A stretch of DNA of 64,000 bases from Actinocatenispora thailandica. GTDB lineage: Bacteria; Actinomycetota; Actinomycetes; Mycobacteriales; Micromonosporaceae. Below the pieces are notes generated by a model. That model made no database searches. It had not been told where the DNA came from and saw nothing but the letters and a program-made list of their open reading frames with translations. The position numbers were made by a program, and so were the translations under genes. Of this stretch, positions 32,321 through 40,508 are shown one piece after another. How positions within the stretch are numbered: the first letter of the stretch is position 1; each line of letters opens with the position of its first letter. The DNA lies in assembly GCF_016865425.1 (NCBI RefSeq), contig NZ_AP023355.1:186001-250000 (forward strand). Direction: 5' to 3'.

Positions 32321-34065
32321 CCGGCGAACGCTGGCGCCGGGCCAACCGCACCCTCGCCGCCAAGGCGTTGGCCGAGTGGTGCTACGAGGGCATGCTGACA
32401 CCGGTCGAACTCGACGCCGACCGGTACCGCATCGACCTGGACGGCGACGTGTCGTACGAGTTCGCCGCCCGCCGGGGCGCGTTCGGCTCGCTGCGGGTCG
32501 CGCCGGACTCGATCCGGCGGTACGCCCCGGGCCTGCTCGGCAACCGCGGCGGTGCGCCGGCCTGGGACGTGCAGCGGCTGGTCGTCGACGCCGCCGCGAC
32601 CATGGGAGTCGATGCGGCGACCCTCGCCGGCTACCTCGGCGAGCTGTCCGCGACGCTCGCCGCCGACGCGACCGCCGACGAGCTACCCGCCGCGACCCTG
32701 CGCGCGCTGGACCACACCGAGCTGGAGGGGCACCTCACCGGGCACCCCTGGCTGGTCACCAACAAGGGCCGGATCGGCTTCGGCGCAACCGATCTGCGCC
32801 GGTATGCGCCCGAGTCGCGACGGCCGACGCGGTTGCGCTGGGTGGCCGTCCATCGTGGACTCGCCACCTTCGCCGGCACCCCCGGGCTGTCCGAACACGC
32901 AGTACGCCGGTCCGAACTCGGCGAGCGGACCGAGGCCCGGTTCGCCGCCGGCATGCGCGATGCCGGGCTCGACCCGGACGCGTACGTGTGGCTGCCGGTG
33001 CACCCGTGGCAGTGGGACCGGCACCTCTCGATCGGGTACGCCGGGGAGATCGCGCAGCGGCGGATCGTGCCGCTCGGCGACTCGCCGGACCGCTACCTCG
33101 CACAGCAGTCGATCCGGACCATGACCAACCTGACCGACCGGCAGCGGTACGACGTGAAGCTGCCCCTGTCGATCCTGAACACGTCGGTGTGGCGCGGGAT
33201 CCCGCCGCACTGCACGGCCGGCGCGCCGGTGCTGACCGGGTGGCTGCAGGGCCTGGTGGCCGCCGACGAAGCCCTCGCCGACACCGTACTGCTCGGCGAG
33301 GTCGCCTCGGTGACCGTGCACCACCCGTACCTGTCCGGGGTGGACGGGGTGCCCTACCGGCATCTGGAGACGCTGGGCTGCATCTGGCGCGAGCCGGTCA
33401 CCCCGGCGCTGCGGCCGGGCGAGCACGCCCGGCCGCTCGCGGCACTGTTGCATGTGGACGGTGCCGGCCGATCGCTGCTGGCGGAACTGGTCTCGGCCGC
33501 CGGCCGGCCGCCGGTCGAGTGGTTGGCGGGGCTGATCGGCACGGTGCTGCGGCCGCTCGTCCGGTTGCTCTACCGGTACGGGCTGACCGTCAACCCGCAC
33601 GGCCAGAACGCGCTCGTCACCTTCGACACCAACGAACTGCCGTGCCGGCTGCTGCTCAAGGACCTCGTCGACGACCTGGAACTGTCCGACACGGTGGTAC
33701 CCGAGCGGCTGCCCGAGCCGGCCGGCATCGTGCCGCGCAAGGCGCCGGCGCTGATCGCCCAGCACGTGGTGGACAGCGTCCTGATCGGCCACTTCCGTTA
33801 CCTGGCACCGTTGTGTGCCGAGCAGCTGGGCGTGCCGGAGGCGCGGTTCTGGGCGATCGCCCGCGAGACGATTCGGTCGGCGCAGCGGGAGATGCCGGAA
33901 CTCGCGCCGCGCTTCGACGAGTACCAGCTGCTCGGGCCGACGTTCCCGCGCTACCGGCTGAACGCCGACCGGCTGCTCGTCACCGGGTACGCGGACCGGC
34001 CGCTGCGGCACGCGATCGGTGCGTCCGGCCAGGTGCCGAACCCGCTGTACGGCAAGGGATCCTGA
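32317..34065 (+). CDS. IucA/IucC family NIS siderophore synthetase (DesD/type C-like)
   Basis: 582-residue synthetase, last gene of the operon. Motifs: GHPWLVTNKGRIGF, HPWQWDRHL, QQSIRTMTNLTDRQRYDVKLPLSILNTS (type C form of the ATP strand) and NPHGQNALVTF. Type C enzymes such as DesD, IucC and RhbF carry out the final coupling of a hydroxamate arm to a monosubstituted carboxylate. GTG start overlaps the hydroxylase stop by four bases, so all five genes are translationally coupled. Its last 115 bases run opposite the end of the HAD gene. Confidence 0.9.
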   Translation: MTGERWRRANRTLAAKALAEWCYEGMLTPVELDADRYRIDLDGDVSYEFAARRGAFGSLRVAPDSIRRYAPGLLGNRGGAPAWDVQRLVVDAAATMGVDAATLAGYLGELSATLAADATADELPAATLRALDHTELEGHLTGHPWLVTNKGRIGFGATDLRRYAPESRRPTRLRWVAVHRGLATFAGTPGLSEHAVRRSELGERTEARFAAGMRDAGLDPDAYVWLPVHPWQWDRHLSIGYAGEIAQRRIVPLGDSPDRYLAQQSIRTMTNLTDRQRYDVKLPLSILNTSVWRGIPPHCTAGAPVLTGWLQGLVAADEALADTVLLGEVASVTVHHPYLSGVDGVPYRHLETLGCIWREPVTPALRPGEHARPLAALLHVDGAGRSLLAELVSAAGRPPVEWLAGLIGTVLRPLVRLLYRYGLTVNPHGQNALVTFDTNELPCRLLLKDLVDDLELSDTVVPERLPEPAGIVPRKAPALIAQHVVDSVLIGHFRYLAPLCAEQLGVPEARFWAIARETIRSAQREMPELAPRFDEYQLLGPTFPRYRLNADRLLVTGYADRPLRHAIGASGQVPNPLYGKGS

Positions 34066-35009
34066 CCGCCGCCACGGTCAGCGGGCCGGCCCGGGGCCGG
34101 CGGCCCGAAGCGCTCCGGCCGGCGCCTCGGGCTGCCGGCCCGGACGTGCGGCCCGGACGACGGAGGCGCCCCGGGCAGCGGTCGGCGGCGCCGCGCGGAC
34201 GGGCTGGTGGGGCGGCGCCGCCGCGCGTACCAGATCGCGGCGGTGACGGCGGCGCCCGCGGTGACCACCACCGCCATCGGCACCAGTGGCCCCCCGGGCG
34301 GTCGACTCAGCACGTACCGGATGCGGGTCAGCGGGGTGGGCACCGGGTTCTGGAAGGTCAGCACCGGCCACTCACGATCCCGGGCGACGCGGCGCAGGCC
34401 GCGATCCGGGTTGACAACTGTCGGATATCCGACAGTTGACAGCAGCGGAACATCGCTCACGGAATCGGAGTAGGCGTAACAGGTCGCAAGATCGTAGCCG
34501 TTTCGGGCCGCCAATTCCCGCACCGCCACCGCTTTGCTCTCGCCCGCGGCATAGAAGTCGACCTCGCCGGTGAACCGGCCGTCCCGGATCGCCATCCGGG
34601 TCGCGATCACATCGTCCGCGCCAACCAATCGAGCAATCGGTCGGACCATCTCCTCGCCGGACGACGAGACGAGCACAATGTCCCGGCCGGCCGAGCGGTG
34701 CTGCTCGATCAACACCAGCGCCTCGGCGTACACGTACGGCGCGATCAACTCGTCGATCGTGCCGGCGACGATCCGTCTTACCTGGTCAACGGGCCAGCCG
34801 CGGCTCATGGTGGCCAACTGGTCACGGATTCTCGCCATCTGCTCGTCGCCGGCGCCGGCCAACTTGTACACAGCCTGTGCGTACCCACTGGCGACCACGT
34901 CGCGCCGGTTCAACAAGCCGTCCCGGTAGAACGGCCGAGCGAATGCCAAAGCACTCGACGTCGCGATCACTGTCCGGTCGAGATCGAAGAAAGCGGCGCC
35001 TGAGCCCAC
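33951..35009 (-). CDS. HAD-IB family phosphatase with membrane segment (Tad-neighbourhood type)
   Basis: 352-residue SerB-like phosphatase: motif I AAFFDLDRTVIATSS, motif II in VLVSSSGEEMV, motif III Lys in GESKAVAV, metal loop AYSDSVSDVPLL. A membrane helix (PMAVVVTAGAAVTAAIWYA) follows near residue 260; the remaining ~80 residues are Arg/Pro/Ser-rich and run antisense to the synthetase end, so they look like read-through rather than selected protein. GTG at 35009 chosen because the fold begins there; no good ribosome site. In many actinobacteria a HAD-IB gene diverges from the ssd/Tad operon, which here begins 4.3 kb away. Same layout as 4268-5182. Confidence 0.8.
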   Translation of the reverse strand: MGSGAAFFDLDRTVIATSSALAFARPFYRDGLLNRRDVVASGYAQAVYKLAGAGDEQMARIRDQLATMSRGWPVDQVRRIVAGTIDELIAPYVYAEALVLIEQHRSAGRDIVLVSSSGEEMVRPIARLVGADDVIATRMAIRDGRFTGEVDFYAAGESKAVAVRELAARNGYDLATCYAYSDSVSDVPLLSTVGYPTVVNPDRGLRRVARDREWPVLTFQNPVPTPLTRIRYVLSRPPGGPLVPMAVVVTAGAAVTAAIWYARRRRPTSPSARRRRPLPGAPPSSGPHVRAGSPRRRPERFGPPAPGRPADRGGGQDPLPYSGFGTWPDAPIACRSGRSAYPVTSSRSAFSR

Positions 35010-35644
35010 GGGGCGAGTGTATTCATCGCCACCGACACCTGCCTCGCCCGGGCGGTTCGTGTCCCGGTCGGTGGGCGCCGCCGACCGGCCGAACGGTTGC
35101 ACCCTGAAGGTGGAGGTGTGCGCGCCGGATTCCTGCTAGTACTCGACGTCGCGCCTCGATCTCGGGCATCCTTACAAGGAGGTACGTGCGGGCCGAGGCA
35201 ACGCTTCCGGCCTGCAACCACACTCTCGGCGGTTGCACCCCCCGTGACCGCTGAGTGGGCCCGGCTCGACCCCCCGGAGCCGGCCCCCTGACGGCCCCCG
35301 CCACCCCCCGGCGGGGTCGTCCCTATTCCAGCCCTTTCCGCCGCGAAGCGTTCGTGCAGCTCAGGCCCGGGGCGCTGCGCCCGGCCGGCCATGGTCGCCC
35401 TGGTCGTCCGGTCCAAAAGCAGCAGAAAGTCAGCAGACAGCGCCCCGGGTCCCGCCCATCGCCTGCTGCCTGTGGCCCGGCGCAACGGCATCCACCGACG
35501 CAACGGCATCCACCGCCGCGACGGCATCCACCGGCGTGACGGCATCTACCGGTGCGACGGCATCCGCCGGTGCGACGGCGTCCACCAGCGCGACGTTCGG
35601 GCTCCAGATCGGTTCGGGTGTCCCTGATCGCGCACCGGTTCGGG
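35010..35644. other. Gene-free region with minisatellite
   Basis: 635 bases between the HAD gene start and the alpha/beta hydrolase stop. Apart from the 18-bp tandem repeat (35481-35588), no coding frame is convincing. A strong ribosome-site-like AAGGAGGT at 35176 has a GTG only two bases on, which is too close to be used. Confidence 0.5.
35481..35588. repeat. 18-bp tandem repeat, six copies
   Basis: Units beginning at 35481, 35499, 35517, 35535, 35553 and 35571 follow CGCGACGGCATCCACCGG with one to four changes each; a partial seventh unit follows. Read on the minus strand it would encode repeats of Val-Asp-Ala-Val-Ala-Pro, but it lies past the stop of the hydrolase. The 18-base period keeps frame, suggesting an origin as coding repeat or slippage. 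Confidence 0.85.
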
Positions 35645-36460
35645 TCACGCGCCGGCGGACAGCCACCCGTAGATCTGCGCGTAGACGCTGGCGTCGGGTA
35701 CGTGACCGCCGGGGTACCTGTGAGCTTGCGCCGTGCGGAGGTGCGCAACCAACCAATCAGCGTGGTCGGAAGGCACATGGGGGTCGTCGGTGCCTCGCCA
35801 GATGCCGACCGGCACGGTGATCGAGTCGGGTTCGAAGCCCCAGGGCCGGGCGAGTGCGAGGCTGTCGTCGACCCAGCCGTCGATACTGTCGACGAACGTC
35901 GCACGAATGCGGGCCATCGCATCCGGGTCCGTGCGGGCTGGCGGGCCCGGCTGCCCCGGTAGCTCTGGCCCTCCCGCATCGATCTGTGCCAGGATCTGCG
36001 CGGCGGTTTCCGCGATCCGCGACCGTACTGCGGATTCGTCCGCTGCCGCGGCGCGGCCCTCCGCCGGCTTGATGCCGGACACCACGGCGCAGCGGGTGAC
36101 CCGTTCGGCCAGCAACGCGGCGCAGGCCAGGGCGTGCGGGCCGCCAGCGGAACCACCGAAAAGGCCGAACCGCCGCCAGCCGTGCGCGTCGGCGAGGCGG
36201 CGCACGTCGTCCGCCGCATCGGCGACGATGCGGCCGGGCTGGCGGCTCGACCCGCCGTATCCGGGCCGGTCGTAGACCAGCAGGCGTACTCCGCTTCGTG
36301 CAACCGCTTCGACGAGCCAGGGCCACTTCCACCGACTGCTGGGCGATCCGTTGTGTGCGATGACCGGAACTCCGTCGGGCGGCCCGTACCGGCAGAAACG
36401 AAGGATCCGGCCGCCGCCGACCGGCAGTTCCGAGGTCTCGGGCAACGTCATGCGGGCCAT
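35645..36460 (-). CDS. Alpha/beta hydrolase
   Basis: 271-residue hydrolase. Oxyanion strand PVIAHNGSPSSRWKWPWL, RLLVYDRPGYGGSS, nucleophile elbow GLFGGSAGGPHA (Ser in GGSAGG near residue 103), acid region GIWRGTDDPHVPSDHADWL and catalytic His in YPGGHVPDA. All three triad parts are present. Cytoplasmic, general esterase/epoxide-hydrolase class; no substrate clue. Starts ATG 36460 or ATG 36451; neither has a clear ribosome site. Confidence 0.85.
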   Translation of the reverse strand: MARMTLPETSELPVGGGRILRFCRYGPPDGVPVIAHNGSPSSRWKWPWLVEAVARSGVRLLVYDRPGYGGSSRQPGRIVADAADDVRRLADAHGWRRFGLFGGSAGGPHALACAALLAERVTRCAVVSGIKPAEGRAAAADESAVRSRIAETAAQILAQIDAGGPELPGQPGPPARTDPDAMARIRATFVDSIDGWVDDSLALARPWGFEPDSITVPVGIWRGTDDPHVPSDHADWLVAHLRTAQAHRYPGGHVPDASVYAQIYGWLSAGA

Positions 36461-36634
36461 CCAACCGAATCGAGGTAACGGAGCAGCCGGCGCAGGGCGA
36501 ACGGCCGCCCGCTGCGGCTGCCGTCGTTGGTGCGCGGGCGATACCGTCGCGCCGACCGACGACCGGGCACCCGTGCCCCGATCGTGGTTGCGTGGCAGTT
36601 GTCGCCGCCCGACGAGGGGACGCCGGATCGGGCC

Positions 36635-37522
36635 TCAGCCCGGGCCGTCGCTGGCGGCGGCGAGAAGCGGTACCAGCAGGTCGCTGATCGGGGTGGGGAT
36701 GCCGTGGGCTCTACCCCGGCGCGGGACGACACCGTTGCGGGTGTTCCATTCGAGCGGCCGGTCGGCCACCCGGTCGGCGAGAATCGAGGTACCCATGTCG
36801 GCCGGGTAGGACCGGAAGCCGTCGACGATCTCGTGCGGCACCTCGTCGCCCAGCACTGCCCCCTCGGCTCGGGCGACAGCCAGGCACTCCCGCAGGTAGG
36901 CCAGGGACAGCTCGGCGATGTCGGTCCGGGCGAACATGCCGGAGCGGCGGCCGGTGAGGACCATCAGCCCGGCGACGGCGTTCTGCAGCAGCTTGCGCCA
37001 CGCCACGGAGGTGAAGTCCGCCGCCACGTCGGTCGAGCACCGGGTGCCGCGCAGCGCATCGAGTACGACGTGCGACGCCGTGCCGTCCGGCAGGGTCAGC
37101 CGCGGTTCGCCGCGCAGCCGCACCGAACCGTCCGGCTGCGCCTCGGCGGGGAACCACACGACCGCGGGGAGGACCCGGGCGCCGGAGGTGTACGGCGAGA
37201 CGGTCGACTCCTGCTCGACGCCGTTCTGCAGGACGCAGACGACGGTGTCCGCACCGCACAGCGCCGCCAACCATGGCGCGGCGGCCTCCACCTGCGTCGA
37301 CTTGACCGCAAGGAACACCAGGTCGACCGCCCCACCGGCCCGTGCCGGGTCGATCCGCACCGGCCCCGGTACGGCGATGCGGACCGCTTCGCCGTGCAGT
37401 TCCAGGCGTTCCCGGGCGGTACGGCCACAGATCCTCGGCGTTCGGCCGACCTCGTGCAGCGCCGCCGCCACGGTCGTACCGATCGCCCCCGGCCCCACCA
37501 CGGCGATACTCGGATCCACCAC
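36635..37522 (-). CDS. Ketopantoate reductase-like dehydrogenase (ApbA/PanE family)
   Basis: 295-residue NADP-binding oxidoreductase. The Rossmann motif is IAVVGPGAIGTTVAAALHEVG (residues 6-26), then LVFLAVKSTQ, VVCVLQNGVEQE, and the C-terminal helical domain with catalytic Lys-Asn in SVAWRKLLQNAVAGLMVLTGRRSG. The pattern agrees with 2-dehydropantoate 2-reductase, but PanE paralogues acting on other 2-oxo acids are common in actinomycetes and no pantothenate genes are nearby. Start is one of two adjacent GTG codons after AAGGG; 37522 is taken. Confidence 0.8.
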   Translation of the reverse strand: MVDPSIAVVGPGAIGTTVAAALHEVGRTPRICGRTARERLELHGEAVRIAVPGPVRIDPARAGGAVDLVFLAVKSTQVEAAAPWLAALCGADTVVCVLQNGVEQESTVSPYTSGARVLPAVVWFPAEAQPDGSVRLRGEPRLTLPDGTASHVVLDALRGTRCSTDVAADFTSVAWRKLLQNAVAGLMVLTGRRSGMFARTDIAELSLAYLRECLAVARAEGAVLGDEVPHEIVDGFRSYPADMGTSILADRVADRPLEWNTRNGVVPRRGRAHGIPTPISDLLVPLLAAASDGPG

Positions 37523-37583
37523 ATCATCCCTTCGCACGGCCCCCGCCGGTCCGGACCGCCGGTCGGGCGGCCCCGGCCCTGTT

Positions 37584-38699
37584 TCAGGCTACGAGCAGGC
37601 GGAGACCGAGTTCCGCCGCGTCGAGATCGACCAGGTCGCGATTGCGTTCCGCCCAGCGGCCCGACGCGAGGTCGGCACGCAGGCTGGTGACCGCCCGCCG
37701 TTCCGCGTCCGGCCCGACTCGGGTCCAGACCGACACCGCGCGGCGCACCCGCTCGTCCAGGTACGCCTCCGGGCGCCGCCAGTACGCCTCGAAGAAGCCG
37801 TCGCTGCAGTCCCAGGGGACCAGGACCGGCTCCGCGTGGCCGCCGACCGCCTGGGTCAGGTCGGCCAGGGCGGGCCAGCCGGCGAGCAGGCCGGCGAACT
37901 CGGGCAGGTAGTCGCGGGTGAGCCAGAACCGCTCGCGCCAGCCGGTGCTGCTGGCGTCGTAGGTGAACACCACGACCCGGCGGGCCACCCGGCGCAGCTC
38001 GCGCAGCCCGGCGACCGGGTCCGGCCAGTGGTGCACGGTGCTGACCGCCATCGCGGCGTCGAAGGACAGATCCTCGAACGGGAGGCTCTCGGCGCTGGCG
38101 GCCACGCACGGCGCCGCGCCCGCGGGACGTTGTGCCCGCATCACGGCGGAGGGTTCCACCGCCGTGACGTCGCGGCCGGGCGGTTCGTAGGAGCCGGTAC
38201 CGGCGCCGACGTCGAGTACCGTCCGGGCGTCCCCGAGCGCGGCCCAGATCCGTTCGGCGATCCGCGGCTCGGTACGCCGCGTCGCCGGATAGGCCGATCC
38301 GATCACCTCGTACAGCTGCGCGCCGAACATCGTGAGTTGCTCCTCCGGTGTCGTCTCGATCCCCATCGCCCGCGCCTCCAGCTCCCTGTCGATGGCCGTC
38401 ACCATCGCGGCGGCACGGTCACGCCGTTCGAGCAGCAGCCCGCGCAGCCGGTGCAGGTGCGCCACGGCATCGGTGGTCGGGTCGTCGACCAGCGCCGCGA
38501 TCTCGCGCAGCCCGAAGCCCAGCCGGCGGTAGCCGAGCACCTCGCGCAGCCGCCGCACGTCGCCCGCCAGGTACGCCCGGTACCCTGCCGCGGTCCGCGC
38601 GGACGGCCGTACGAGACCTATCTCGTCGTAGTGGTGCAGCGTCCGGACGCTCACCCCGGCAAGCTCCGCGACGCGTCCCACGGTCAGGTGCTCTTCCAC
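37584..38699 (-). CDS. MerR family regulator fused to a SAM-dependent methyltransferase
   Basis: 371 residues. Residues 5-75 are a MerR winged helix (LTVGRVAELAGVSVRTLHHYDEIGLVRPS), 76-112 the dimer coiled coil (AHLHRLRGLLLERRDRAAAMVTAIDRELEAR), 113-126 the GIETTPEEQLTMFG linker seen in TipA-like MerR proteins. From about 140 on it is a class I methyltransferase: motif I VLDVGAGTG (161-169), VTAVEPSAVM, SFDAAMAVSTVHHW. The ligand-sensing part of a MerR is thus replaced by an enzyme. ATG at 38699. It faces the broken GrpB gene 28 bases away. Confidence 0.85.
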   Translation of the reverse strand: MEEHLTVGRVAELAGVSVRTLHHYDEIGLVRPSARTAAGYRAYLAGDVRRLREVLGYRRLGFGLREIAALVDDPTTDAVAHLHRLRGLLLERRDRAAAMVTAIDRELEARAMGIETTPEEQLTMFGAQLYEVIGSAYPATRRTEPRIAERIWAALGDARTVLDVGAGTGSYEPPGRDVTAVEPSAVMRAQRPAGAAPCVAASAESLPFEDLSFDAAMAVSTVHHWPDPVAGLRELRRVARRVVVFTYDASSTGWRERFWLTRDYLPEFAGLLAGWPALADLTQAVGGHAEPVLVPWDCSDGFFEAYWRRPEAYLDERVRRAVSVWTRVGPDAERRAVTSLRADLASGRWAERNRDLVDLDAAELGLRLLVA

Positions 38700-38726
38700 C
38701 TGCTCGACGATGCGGCATCACGCCAC

Positions 38727-39062
38727 GTGAGGGTCAAGCGCATCGCCCGGTACCCGGATGGCCGGCGGTGCGGCGCGGCGCCGGCCGTGGCCCGCAACCC
38801 GGGTTGCTGCTGGGACGAGGGCCACACGGTGAACCTGCACGTGTTCGGCCCGGACTGCGACGAACATCTGCGGCACCTGATCTTTCGGGACTGGCTGCGC
38901 GGACATCTCGACGATCGGGACCGTTACGCGGCGGAGAAGCGGCGGGCGGCGGCGGACAATCCGTGGTCGGTGTCGGCGTACAACAGGCAGAAGGCCGGGT
39001 CGATCCTCGACATCCTGCGACGGGCCGGGCTCCGTCCCGCGCCGGCGGGTCCGCGCCGCTGA
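38727..39062 (+). pseudogene. GrpB/UPF0157 family protein, N-terminal half missing
   Basis: The C-terminal part is clear: VNLHVFGPDC, HLRHLIFRDWLRGH, YAAEKRRAA, YNRQKAGSILDILRRAGL. GrpB nucleotidyltransferase-like proteins normally have about 80 more residues before this, including the HVGSTA(V/I)PG catalytic loop; here the 40 residues upstream (from the GTG at 38727) are unrelated and Cys/Arg-rich. The missing part is where the MerR fusion gene begins, so a rearrangement probably removed it. Probably non-functional. Confidence 0.7.
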
Positions 39063-39356
39063 CCCGCTGTTCGTTCGACCTCGATGCCCGCCAGCGTGCC
39101 GGCGCTCCGGGTGCTCGCGGTACTCCTGGCCGACCCTGCGCGGTCACGACGCACTCCCCGGACTGTCGTACCGCAGCGGGCCCGGCGCCGCCGGTTGTGT
39201 TCGCTACCAACCGATCGCGCGCGATAGCACGAATCGGCGGCTGCGGCCAGGTCGTCTACAGGGTGGCCGGGCATCCACAGATCGCGCCCGCTCGCTGGGC
39301 GGCCCGGTGCGAGCGCGGGACGGTGGGGCGGTCAGCTCACCGATCCGGAGGCACCG

Positions 39357-40508
39357 ATGGCCATGGACAGATCCGATCCGCCCGACGACGACGCGACGTC
39401 GCCGGCCGCGCCACGTCCGCTGGTGGTGACCAGCGATGCCGACCTGCTGGACGAACTGCTCGCGCTCGCCGCTGCCGGCTGCGGCGACGTCGACGTCGCG
39501 CCGGATGCCACCGCTGCCCGCCAGCACTGGCGCACGGCGACGCTGGTGGTGATCGGCGCGGACGCGGTGACCGGGTGCGTACGGGCGGGGTTGCCGCGTC
39601 GCCGCGGTCTCGTCCTGGTGGCGCGGCTGCCCGACCTGCCCGACGGAACGCGCGATCCGGCGGCGGAGGATGCCGCGTCCTGGCGGGCGGCGAGCCAGCT
39701 CGACGCCGACCACGTCGTGGTGTTGCCGGCCGCGGCGGCCTGGCTGACCGAGCGGTTCGGCAGCGCGGGCGCCCGGCACCGCGACGCGGCACCGATCGTC
39801 GCCGTGATCGGTGGACGCGGCGGCGCCGGTGCGAGCGTGCTGGCGGCGGGGCTGGCGCTGACCGCCGCGCGCAACGGCCTGCGGACCATGCTGGTCGACG
39901 CGGATCCGCTGGGTGGCGGTGTCGACCTGCTGCTCGGCGCCGAAAGCGCGGCCGGGCTGCGCTGGCCCGATCTGTCGGCGGCCAGAGGCCGGGTCGACGT
40001 GGCGGCACTGCGCGCCGGCCTGCCCCGGCAGGGCGAGCTGGCGATGGTCTCGTGGGACCGCGGTGATGCCGTCGAGGTGCCGGTCGAGGCCATGGAGGCG
40101 ACGCTCGATGCCGGGCGGCGCGGTGGCGACCTGGTGGTCATCGATCTGCCACGGACGTTGGGCCCGGCGGCGATGTGCGGCGTACGGGCGGCCGGTGAGG
40201 TGCTGATGCCGGTGACCGCCGACATCCGGGCCTGCGCCGCGGCGGTCCGGGTCGCGGCCCAGGTCGGGCCGCACTGCCAGGCGCTGCGACTGGTGGTGCG
40301 GGGTCCCGCGCCGGGCGGCCTCAGCGCGCACGACGTCGGTGTGGCGCTCGGCCTGCCGGTCGCCGGATCGCTTCGCCCGGAGCCGGACCTCGCCGCGGCC
40401 TTGGAGCGTGGCGACCCGCCGACAGGCTCGGGTCGAGGCCCGCTGGCCGAGCTCTGTGCACGACTGCTCGCCGAACTGACCGCGGACGCGGGTCGCGAGG
40501 TGGCTTGA
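39357..40508 (+). CDS. ssd: Septum-site determining protein Ssd (CpaE/MinD-like ATPase)
   Basis: 383-residue P-loop protein of the ParA/MinD superfamily, first gene of the Tad pilus operon. An N-terminal receiver-like domain (residues 20-125, LVVTSDADLLDELLALAAAG) is followed by a deviant Walker A VIGGRGGAGASVLAAGLAL in which the usual Lys positions are Gly/Ala, then LVDADPLGGGVDLLLG and LVVIDLPRTLG. Ssd is proposed to place the Tad machine or affect septation in actinobacteria. ATG 39357 has GGAGG five bases upstream. The 294-base gap in front holds no gene and should carry the operon promoter. Confidence 0.85.
   Translation: MAMDRSDPPDDDATSPAAPRPLVVTSDADLLDELLALAAAGCGDVDVAPDATAARQHWRTATLVVIGADAVTGCVRAGLPRRRGLVLVARLPDLPDGTRDPAAEDAASWRAASQLDADHVVVLPAAAAWLTERFGSAGARHRDAAPIVAVIGGRGGAGASVLAAGLALTAARNGLRTMLVDADPLGGGVDLLLGAESAAGLRWPDLSAARGRVDVAALRAGLPRQGELAMVSWDRGDAVEVPVEAMEATLDAGRRGGDLVVIDLPRTLGPAAMCGVRAAGEVLMPVTADIRACAAAVRVAAQVGPHCQALRLVVRGPAPGGLSAHDVGVALGLPVAGSLRPEPDLAAALERGDPPTGSGRGPLAELCARLLAELTADAGREVA

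Noticed and set aside
27116-34065. Straight desferrioxamine (desABCD) operon
   Set aside because: Two different NIS synthetases and the rhb-like order argue against it, though a desferrioxamine product cannot be fully excluded.
35176-35254. Short peptide of 22 codons starting at GTG 35186 behind AAGGAGGT
   Set aside because: Only two bases separate the ribosome-site sequence from the GTG, too close for initiation, and nothing supports the peptide.
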